DNA from: Rhodocyclaceae bacterium
Lineage (GTDB): Bacteria; Pseudomonadota; Gammaproteobacteria; Burkholderiales; Rhodocyclaceae
Length of the DNA: 37,366 bases
Assembly: GCA_028714035.1 (NCBI GenBank)
Contig: JAQTNA010000039.1
Coordinates: forward strand, 1-37,366
Direction: 5' to 3'
In this document: positions 32,011-37,366 of the stretch, in pieces
Numbering within the stretch: position 1 is the first letter of the stretch
Layout of the letters: every line of letters begins with the position of its first letter
Translations under genes and position numbers: made by a program
Notes under the pieces: generated by a model
Told to the model about the DNA's origin: nothing
Seen by the model: only the letters and a program-made list of their open reading frames with translations
The model's database searches: none

Positions 32011-33501
32011 GTGGATCTACCCGTTATCGGCAATGCCCAGGCGGCTGGCGGCTGTGCATCCGGCGGCTGCGGCAGCGCACCGGATGCCCTGGCCCACCTG
32101 CCGGACCATATCCGCCTGAAGGTGCAGGATCATCCCTGCTACTCGGAGGAGGCGCACCACTATTTCGCCCGCATGCACGTGGCGGTGGCACCAGCCTGCA
32201 ACATCCAGTGCAACTACTGCAACCGCAAGTACGATTGCGCCAACGAGTCCCGGCCGGGCGTGGTCTCCGAGCTCTTGAGCCCGGATCATGCCATCAGGAA
32301 AGTCCTGGCCGTCGCCGCCGCCATTCCCCAGATGACGGTGCTGGGGATCGCCGGCCCGGGCGACCCCCTGGCCAACCCCTCCCGCACCTTCGAGACCTTC
32401 CGCCAGCTCTCGGAAAAGGCGCCGGACATCAAGCTCTGCCTGTCCACCAACGGCCTCAGGCTGCCGGAATTCGCGGACGAGATCGCCAAGCACAACATTG
32501 ACCACGTCACCATCACCATCAACTGCCTGGACCCCAGGGTCGGGGCGCAGATCTATCCCTGGATTTTCTGGAACAAGCGGCGCATCCGGGGCGAGGAAGG
32601 CGCCGCCATCCTCATCGCCCAGCAGCAGATGGGCCTGGAGATGCTGGTGGCCCGCGGCGTGCTGGTGAAGGTGAATTCCGTGATGATCCCCGGGGTGAAT
32701 GACCAGCACCTGAAGGAAGTTTCCAGGGTGGTGAAGGCCAAGGGCGCCTTCCTGCACAACGTCATGCCCCTCATCGCCGAGGCCGAGCACGGCACCTATT
32801 ACGGCCTCATGGGCCAGGACAGCCCCACGTCCGCCGAACTCCAGGCATTGCAGGACGAGTGCGCCGGCGACATGGCCATGATGCGCCACTGCCGCCAGTG
32901 CCGCGCCGACGCCGTGGGCCTCCTGGGGGAGGATAGGGGCGCCGAATTCACCCTGGACAAGATCGCCGACATGGACCTGGACTATGGGGCGGCCATGGCG
33001 AAACGCAAGGAAGTGCGGGAGGCCCTGGTGGAGCAGATGGCGGCGAAGCGGGGTGCCCCGTCCACGCAGCCGGCCATGGCCGAGCTGGCCCCGGTAGGCA
33101 CCCGTCCCGTGCTCATGGCCGTGGCCGCGAAGAACGGCCTGGTGGGCGAACATTTCGGCCATGCCCGGGAGTTCCTGGTCTATGAAGCCGCCCCGGAAGG
33201 CGTGCGCTTCATCGGCCACCGCAAGGTGGATCTCTACTGCGGCGGCCTGGACAGCTGCGGCGAGGGCGATGCCGAGCCGGAATCCATCCTGGACAAGACC
33301 ATCGCCGCGCTCTCTGGTTGCGAGGCGGTGCTCTGTTCCAAGGTGGGTTTCGAGCCCTGGGGCCGACTGGAAGCCGCCGGCATCGCCCCCAACGGCGAAC
33401 ACGCCCTGGAACCCATCGAAGAGGCCGTGACCGCCGTGTATCGGGAAATGCTGGCGGCGGGAAAGCTGGCAAAGCCGGTGGCCGCTAGAAAAAGGGCCTG
33501 A
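32011..33501 (+). CDS. nifB: Radical-SAM FeMo-cofactor precursor synthase NifB (with NifX-like domain)
   Basis: NifB fuses two [4Fe-4S] clusters with a carbide to make NifB-co. The radical-SAM motif is in PACNIQCNYCNRKYDCANES near residues 65-80; GIAGPGDPLANP and LCLSTNGLRLPEFA are also typical. The C-terminal part, after a linker near residue 365, is a NifX-like domain (AKNGLVGEHFGHAREFLVYE). The ATG at 31990 is in frame and would give 503 aa. The GTG at 32011 is chosen because GAGGAG lies 7 nt before it, the predicted transcript start is only about 5 nt before the ATG, and (V/M)DLPVIGN fits NifB N-termini. It is the first gene of nifB-fdx-nifO-fdx-fdx-nifQ-draG. Confidence 0.96.
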   Translation: MDLPVIGNAQAAGGCASGGCGSAPDALAHLPDHIRLKVQDHPCYSEEAHHYFARMHVAVAPACNIQCNYCNRKYDCANESRPGVVSELLSPDHAIRKVLAVAAAIPQMTVLGIAGPGDPLANPSRTFETFRQLSEKAPDIKLCLSTNGLRLPEFADEIAKHNIDHVTITINCLDPRVGAQIYPWIFWNKRRIRGEEGAAILIAQQQMGLEMLVARGVLVKVNSVMIPGVNDQHLKEVSRVVKAKGAFLHNVMPLIAEAEHGTYYGLMGQDSPTSAELQALQDECAGDMAMMRHCRQCRADAVGLLGEDRGAEFTLDKIADMDLDYGAAMAKRKEVREALVEQMAAKRGAPSTQPAMAELAPVGTRPVLMAVAAKNGLVGEHFGHAREFLVYEAAPEGVRFIGHRKVDLYCGGLDSCGEGDAEPESILDKTIAALSGCEAVLCSKVGFEPWGRLEAAGIAPNGEHALEPIEEAVTAVYREMLAAGKLAKPVAARKRA

Positions 33502-33514
33502 ACCTGTCCAATTA

Positions 33515-33613
33515 CTCCCTCGCCCCGCTTGCGGGGAGAGGGTTGGGGTGAGGGGCGAGGCGCCCCATGCCCCTCACCCCGGCCCTCTCCCCATGGACAT
33601 GGGGAGAGGGAGC
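33515..33613. repeat. Composite CCCTCGCCCC/GGGGAGAGGG repeat between nifB and ferredoxin
   Basis: The sequence has ccctcgccccgcttgcgggg with agagggttggggtgagggg, then cccctcaccccggccctctc and ccatggacatggggagaggg. The halves are complementary to each other and can fold into one long hairpin. The family is the same as the repeats at 22354 and inside nifN. Confidence 0.85.
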
Positions 33614-33638
33614 AAACCGGATTAGCGTGGAGCAAGAA

Positions 33639-33917
33639 ATGGCATTGCAAATCATCGCCCCCTGCGTCAACTGCTGGGCCTGCGTGGAGGTCTGTCCGAA
33701 CCAGGCAATCTTCGAGGCCCTGCCCCACTTCCTGGTGGACGAGGCCAAGTGCACCGAATGCCTGGGGGACGAGGCAGAACCCCAGTGCGCCGCCATCTGC
33801 CCCATCGAGGCCGCCATCGTCAATGAACTGGGCGAAGCGCTCAATCCCTACGGCTCCCTGACCGGCATCCCCATGGGCAAGCTGATCCAGTTAGGCATCA
33901 TCAGGAGCGCCCTGTGA
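33639..33917 (+). CDS. 2[4Fe-4S] ferredoxin following nifB (FdxN-type)
   Basis: The 92-aa protein has a first cluster motif CVNCWACVEVCP and a second, expanded motif CTECLGDEAEPQCAAICP. It is similar in kind to the ferredoxin at 5103 but longer at the C-terminus (LGEALNPYGSLTGIPMGKLI). In Azotobacter and relatives a ferredoxin at this position after nifB (fdxN) supports NifB-co synthesis, and the same role is likely here. The start at 33639 is chosen because the frame upstream translates the repeat. The stop touches the nifO start. Confidence 0.88.
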   Translation: MALQIIAPCVNCWACVEVCPNQAIFEALPHFLVDEAKCTECLGDEAEPQCAAICPIEAAIVNELGEALNPYGSLTGIPMGKLIQLGIIRSAL

Positions 33918-34360
33918 TGGCCAAGGTGATCTTTTACGAGAAACCCGGTTGCCAGGGGAATGCCCGACAAAAAGCCTTGCTGGCGGCGGCCGGCCACGAG
34001 GTCGAGGCCCGAGACCTGAAGTCGGAGAACTGGACCGGGGTACGTCTGCTCCAGTTCCTGGCGCGCCTGCCCGTGGCCGACTGGTTCAACCGCGCCTCTC
34101 CGGCGGTAAAGAGCGGCGAGATAAGGCCCGAGGCATTGTCGCTTGACCAGGCCATGAAGCTCCTCCTGGCTCACCCCCTGCTCATCCGCCGCCCGCTCAT
34201 GGAAGTGGGCGAAGAGCGTCGGGTGGGTTTCGATACGGCGGCGGTGGCAGCCTGGATCGGCCTGGGCGAGTTCCCGGAAGGCAACCTGGAAGCCTGCGTC
34301 CACGGCGACGGCGGCGGTCGGTGTGGTGGTGCCGAGGGGCACGGCCACGAAGATCATTGA
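33917..34360 (+). CDS. nifO: NifO / nitrogenase-associated ArsC-Spx family protein
   Basis: This 147-aa thioredoxin-fold protein of the ArsC/Spx family has MAKVIFYEKPGCQGNARQKA at the N-terminus, with the single cysteine of the CX2N/CX3N site. LKSENWTGVRLLQFLARLPV and LLAHPLLIRRPLMEVGEERR follow. The His/Gly-rich C-terminus (GGRCGGAEGHGHEDH) may bind metal. In Azotobacter nifO lies between fdxN and nifQ and affects molybdenum allocation between nitrogenase and nitrate reductase. ATG 33917 is chosen (AGGAG 9 nt upstream); GTG 33914 is also possible. Confidence 0.87.
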   Translation: MAKVIFYEKPGCQGNARQKALLAAAGHEVEARDLKSENWTGVRLLQFLARLPVADWFNRASPAVKSGEIRPEALSLDQAMKLLLAHPLLIRRPLMEVGEERRVGFDTAAVAAWIGLGEFPEGNLEACVHGDGGGRCGGAEGHGHEDH

Positions 34361-34384
34361 ACCTATAAACCTCAGGAGTTTGAA

Positions 34385-34672
34385 ATGCCCAAGGCAATAG
34401 TCACGTTCGAGGATATCGGCATATCGGTCACGGTACCGGCCGGCACCCGGCTGATCGAGGTGTCGGAGAAGGTCGGGGCCGGCATCACCTACGGCTGCCG
34501 GGAAGGTGAGTGCTGCACCTGTCTGACCAAGGTCATCTCGGGCTACGAAAACCTGGCGCCACCCTCCGTTCTGGAAGACCAGGTTCTCAAGGACAACATG
34601 GTGCCCCGCCACCATCGCCTCGCCTGCCAGGCCCAGATCCTGGGCGGTGAGGTCGTGGTCAAGCCGGCTTGA
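34385..34672 (+). CDS. Plant-type [2Fe-2S] ferredoxin, first of a pair
   Basis: The 95-aa protein has the [2Fe-2S] ligands in GCREGECCTCLTKV (C-X4-C-X2-C) and a fourth cysteine in RLACQAQILGGEV. An extra cysteine sits inside the cluster loop (CCTC). The fold is the beta-grasp of plant-type ferredoxins. It lies in the nifB operon next to a second [2Fe-2S] ferredoxin. The start follows CAGGAG in ctcaggagtttgaa. Its specific partner in nitrogen fixation is unknown. Confidence 0.9.
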   Translation: MPKAIVTFEDIGISVTVPAGTRLIEVSEKVGAGITYGCREGECCTCLTKVISGYENLAPPSVLEDQVLKDNMVPRHHRLACQAQILGGEVVVKPA

Positions 34673-34778
34673 CAGGTATCAGAGGTCAGGGATCAGGAAT
34701 CAGCCTAAGCCACCGCGTGCTTCGCACGCGCATAGCGACAGAGAAATAACCAACCAACCCAAATCAAGGAGTAACAGC

Positions 34779-35141
34779 ATGGCCCTCATCACGTTTAGCA
34801 GCCTCATGCACAAGGACAAGACGGTCTATGCCGTCGCCGGCAGCCGCACCCAGACCGTCCTGTCCCTGGCCAAGGAACACCACATCCCCATAGATTTCGG
34901 CTGCGGCGATGGAGAGTGCGGTACCTGTCTGGTAAAGGTGTCGTCGGTGGACGCCAAGCGCTCTCCCATGGGCGGGCAATTGACCGAGCGGGAAATCAAG
35001 GTGCTGCGGGAACTGGGCCACATTTCCCAGGCCCAGATTGACAAGATGTACGTGGACGACCTCTGCCCTACCCAGTGGCGCCTGGCCTGCCAGATGATCG
35101 TGCGCGACGAGGACATCCTGGTGGAGTATCCGAGCAAGTGA
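34779..35141 (+). CDS. Plant-type [2Fe-2S] ferredoxin, second of a pair
   Basis: The 120-aa protein has cluster ligands in GCGDGECGTCLVKV and RLACQMIVRDEDILVEYPSK. An insertion of about 25 residues, compared with the previous ferredoxin, lies between the third and fourth cysteines (GGQLTEREIKVLRELGHISQ). The start at 34779 follows AAGGAG in atcaaggagtaacagc. The frame open to 34647 has no convincing start. It resembles nif-linked ferredoxins of other betaproteobacteria, by recollection; role inferred as electron transfer. Confidence 0.9.
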   Translation: MALITFSSLMHKDKTVYAVAGSRTQTVLSLAKEHHIPIDFGCGDGECGTCLVKVSSVDAKRSPMGGQLTEREIKVLRELGHISQAQIDKMYVDDLCPTQWRLACQMIVRDEDILVEYPSK

Positions 35142-35154
35142 TTCATTCCATGTG

Positions 35155-35174
35155 GGGCCGGCTTCATCCGGCCC
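35155..35174. repeat. Hairpin upstream of nifQ
   Basis: GGGCCGGCTTCATCCGGCCC has 7-bp GC arms with a 6-nt loop. It is similar to the palindrome after nifD. It ends 15 bp before the nifQ GTG and leaves the Shine-Dalgarno GGGAGG free. Confidence 0.7.
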
Positions 35175-35189
35175 AGACGGGAGGCCATC

Positions 35190-35762
35190 GTGAACGCCAC
35201 GAACCACATGCAGTACAGGGAAATTCTCCTTGAGGATCTCCTCGGGGGAGACTGCTGCGGCGAGGGACGAGCCGACCCGAACCGAACGATATTTGCCGGA
35301 CTGGCGGCCGGGCGTGCGGCGGGGCTGGGCTGCCTGCCGGGCCATCTGGGCCTGGGCAAGGAAACCTTCTCCCGGGTCTGGCGTCTCTATTTCCCCAACT
35401 CGGGCCTGGTCCTCACCGACGGCAAGACCGAACCCATCCCGGAATGGGAAGACCTGTACGGTCTGCTCACCGACCACCGGGCCGGCGCCTGGAACTCGGA
35501 GCTCTGGGTCGCCCACGTCGTCGCCACGGCCTGCGCCGGGCGGGACCACCTGTGGCAGGATCTGGGATTTTCCAGCCGCGACGAGCTCTCCCAGCTCATG
35601 CGGGTGAATTTCCCGAGCCTGGTGCGGGAGAACAGCGGCGACATGAAGTGGAAGAAGTTCCTCTACCGGCAGTTCTGCGCCCGGGACGGCATCTACGTCT
35701 GCCCCGCCCCTTCCTGCGCCGAATGTGCCGACCGGGCGAAATGCTTCGCGCCGGAGACGTGA
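35190..35762 (+). CDS. nifQ: Molybdenum donor protein NifQ
   Basis: This 190-aa NifQ has the C-terminal C-X4-C-X2-C-X5-C motif CPAPSCAECADRAKC preceded by FLYRQFCARDGIYV. The helical body includes LGLGKETFSRVWRLYFP, the DHRAGAWNSELWVAHVVATA segment, and LWQDLGFSSRDELSQLMRVN. It supplies molybdenum as a Mo-Fe-S cluster for FeMo-co synthesis on NifEN. The GTG start at 35190 has GGGAGG six nt upstream. It overlaps draG by about 22 bp (or 4 bp with the GTG start of draG). Confidence 0.94.
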   Translation: MNATNHMQYREILLEDLLGGDCCGEGRADPNRTIFAGLAAGRAAGLGCLPGHLGLGKETFSRVWRLYFPNSGLVLTDGKTEPIPEWEDLYGLLTDHRAGAWNSELWVAHVVATACAGRDHLWQDLGFSSRDELSQLMRVNFPSLVRENSGDMKWKKFLYRQFCARDGIYVCPAPSCAECADRAKCFAPET

Positions 35763-36697
35763 GCTCAGCCGAGGAGCGCGCCGTCGCGGCCTACCTGGGC
35801 CTGGCCATCGGCGATGCGCTGGGCGCCACGGTGGAATTCCTCACGCCCAACGAGATCCGGCATCAATACGGCCGGCACGAGGACATCCGGGGCGGCGGCT
35901 GGCTCAAACTGAAGGCGGGCCAGGTCACGGACGACACCACCATGTCCCTGGCAGTGGGCAGATCCATCCTGGACCGTGGCCGTGTGGAGGCGGGTGCCGT
36001 AGCACGCGCACTGGACGACTGGATGCGCTCGAAGCCTGTGGACATCGGCAACACGGTGCGCCGCAACCTCATCGCTTTCCGCCGTACCGGAAATCCGGAG
36101 GCCCCAGCCTCGGAACACGACGCAGGCAATGGCGCCGCGATGCGCGTGCTGCCGGTGGCCCTGGCGTACTTCCGGCGTCCGGAGGAGGACATCGCTGCGG
36201 CGGTGCGCGCCCAGGGGCACGTGACCCACCACAACGATCAGTCCGATGCCGCCAGTCTGACCGTGGTCCTTCTGGTGCAGGATCTCATGGGTGGCATCAC
36301 CGATGTGGAAATGCTTCGGGAGCGGATTCAGGCCCTGGTTTACGTCCACCCGGCCTTCGACCCCCGGGGCAAGCGGCGCGAGAATCCCAGCGGATATGTC
36401 GTCGAGACCATGCAGGCCGTATTCCAGGCCTTCTTCGACACGAACAGCTTCGAGGAATGCCTGATTGACGTGGTGAACCGTGGCGGTGACGCAGACACTA
36501 CCGGCGCCATCGCCGGCATGTTGGCCGGGGCCCGTTATGGCCTGAGCGCCATCCCCAGTCGCTGGCTCAAGGCGCTCGAGCCACGTGTTTGCGAAGCCTG
36601 CAAAACCCAGGCGCGTGCGCTGGTGGCAAGCGACTACGCACAAGGGCTGTCATCGCCCAGGGGGAACTCCACTTACAAAAACGATTCGTCTGGTTGA
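35741..36697 (+). CDS. draG: ADP-ribosyl-dinitrogen reductase hydrolase DraG
   Basis: The 318-aa ADP-ribosylglycohydrolase reactivates NifH by removing ADP-ribose from its arginine. Di-manganese site motifs are GQVTDDTTMSLAVGRSIL near the N-terminus and RGGDADTTGAIAGMLAGARY near residue 250; the family segments DAGNGAAMRVLPVALAYF and HHNDQSDAASLTVVLL are also present. The ATG at 35741 gives MLRAGDVSSAEERAVAA; the GTG at 35759 overlapping the nifQ stop (GTGA) is the alternative. The transferase draT is at the opposite end, about 35 kb away, instead of adjacent. The C-terminal 30 residues (TQARALVASDYAQ...) seem less conserved. Confidence 0.93.
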   Translation: MLRAGDVSSAEERAVAAYLGLAIGDALGATVEFLTPNEIRHQYGRHEDIRGGGWLKLKAGQVTDDTTMSLAVGRSILDRGRVEAGAVARALDDWMRSKPVDIGNTVRRNLIAFRRTGNPEAPASEHDAGNGAAMRVLPVALAYFRRPEEDIAAAVRAQGHVTHHNDQSDAASLTVVLLVQDLMGGITDVEMLRERIQALVYVHPAFDPRGKRRENPSGYVVETMQAVFQAFFDTNSFEECLIDVVNRGGDADTTGAIAGMLAGARYGLSAIPSRWLKALEPRVCEACKTQARALVASDYAQGLSSPRGNSTYKNDSSG

Positions 36698-36724
36698 TCG
36701 AGGATTGGGACAGGCGCGTCGGAA

Positions 36725-37165
36725 CTATTTCCTGGCGGAATGCTGGCGCACCCGGGAACCGAGCTTGAACGCGACCAGGAGCAGCACATACCCGGCGACG
36801 GTCATGACGAAACCATTCAAGAAGCCGACGATGATTTCATCTCCGGTGCGAACCTGGCTCCTGGCCCGGAATTCATCCTCGATGGCCCGAATGCTCGTGA
36901 GGGGTCTCTTGTCCGCAAGTTGCCGGTAGAGGATCAACTCCCCGCACGGGCCGACATGCGCACTTTCGCCCCAGGCGGCCTGCCAGGCCCCGGCGATGAT
37001 GGCGGCACACTCCGGCCGCGACCACTGCTCGCGCAGAGTTTGCACGAAGCGCTGGTCATCCTGGCTTTCCTGACGCGCACGCTGGTAGCCCTGATAGGTC
37101 GTCACCATCAGGATGGCCACGGAAACCGCAAGGTAGATACGGCGCCAATTGCTGAAGTTCATCAT
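36725..37165 (-). CDS. Small membrane protein of unknown function
   Basis: The 146-aa product has an N-terminal transmembrane helix (WRRIYLAVSVAILMVTTYQG). A polar middle region of about 85 residues contains two cysteines (RPECAAIIAG, HVGPCGELI). A second helix near the C-terminus (VGFLNGFVMTVAGYVLLLVA) is followed by a basic tail. No family is recognised. It is convergent with draG, with 27 bp between them. The start is ATG 37165 or GTG 37171; no strong ribosome site is seen. It probably lies outside the nif functional unit. Confidence 0.6.
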   Translation of the reverse strand: MMNFSNWRRIYLAVSVAILMVTTYQGYQRARQESQDDQRFVQTLREQWSRPECAAIIAGAWQAAWGESAHVGPCGELILYRQLADKRPLTSIRAIEDEFRARSQVRTGDEIIVGFLNGFVMTVAGYVLLLVAFKLGSRVRQHSARK

Positions 37166-37258
37166 CGCCACGGGTAGTTTGCACAGACCCGCAGTGTATC
37201 AGGGCGAGGGCCATGGGCCGAGCCTCGGCGCATCCAAGACAGGGCGATTGCACGAGTC

Positions 37259-37366
37259 TTATAGAAGACCGAGGAGGGATTCACGGTATTGGACGTTTGA
37301 GGCGGCGCGGAGGCGCTGGACTTTGAGTCCGCCCTTGTGTTTGACGGGGGCGTAGCGGATGAGGTT
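37259..37366 (-). CDS. Possible C-terminus of a gene entering from the right edge
   Basis: The minus strand is open from the edge for 35 codons to a TAA at 37259-37261 and ends in KVQRLRAASNVQYRESLLGL plus Leu. The composition looks protein-like, but the stretch is too short to identify a family. It is listed as a candidate partial gene. The short space to the membrane protein (37172-37258) holds nothing recognisable. Confidence 0.35.
   Translation of the reverse strand, partial: NLIRYAPVKHKGGLKVQRLRAASNVQYRESLLGLL

Noticed and set aside
37149-37355. Plus-strand ORF at the right end
   Set aside because: It has no recognisable motif and overlaps the start of the minus-strand membrane protein and the minus-strand partial frame. 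It is likely a shadow.

Overview
The window is a nearly complete molybdenum-nitrogenase (nif) island of about 37 kb from a GC-rich diazotroph. The gene content points to a betaproteobacterium, probably Rhodocyclales/Azoarcus-like. Supporting features are a nifL-nifA pair, nifHDKT-fdx-nifY, fdxB, nifVWZM, a nif-linked rnf operon, draT/draG and many REP-like intergenic palindromes. The species cannot be read from the sequence; this placement is an inference from gene content and order.

Layout, left to right. A truncated draT (minus) is divergent from nifHDK-nifT-fdxN-nifY-small ORF-fdxB-unknown 324-aa gene (plus). A minus-strand block follows: nifV-nifW-nifZ-nifM. Next comes a small insert of toxin-antitoxin type genes: DUF433/DUF5615, a higB remnant with an intact higA, and tumE/tumA. 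Further minus-strand operons are iscA(nif)-nifU-nifS, then nifE-nifN-nifX-rseC-like-DUF269-DUF683, then rnfABCDGEH. The plus strand resumes with nifL-nifA, then a 2Fe-2S ferredoxin, a NifZ-like protein and nifF, then nifB-fdx-nifO-fdx-fdx-nifQ-draG. At the right end are a small membrane protein and the possible C-terminus of another gene, both minus.

Regulation can be read from the DNA. Seven transcription units (nifH, nifV, iscA, nifE, rnfA, the ferredoxin at 30691, nifB) have a -24/-12 sigma-54 promoter with a TGT-N10-ACA NifA site about 50 to 110 bp upstream. An eighth candidate promoter (fdxB) has no visible NifA site. NifA and its redox/nitrogen-responsive partner NifL are encoded in the middle of the island, so the cluster appears to be a self-contained regulon. 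NifA lacks the Cys-X4-Cys linker of directly oxygen-sensitive NifA proteins, in keeping with control by NifL.

Function. NifHDK is the enzyme. NifB, E, N, X, Y, V, Q and O serve FeMo-cofactor synthesis, and NifU, S and IscA supply Fe-S clusters. NifM, Z and W serve maturation. Rnf, NifF and six ferredoxins provide low-potential electrons. DraT and DraG, at opposite ends, would switch NifH off and on by ADP-ribosylation of its arginine (R102 here). Intergenic space is rich in palindromic repeats, one of which lies in frame inside nifN and one of which forms the C-terminal tail of RnfG. I see no clearly new molecular machine. The least explained items are the 324-aa protein at 6930, the nested repeat elements inserted within operons, and the toxin-antitoxin insert.
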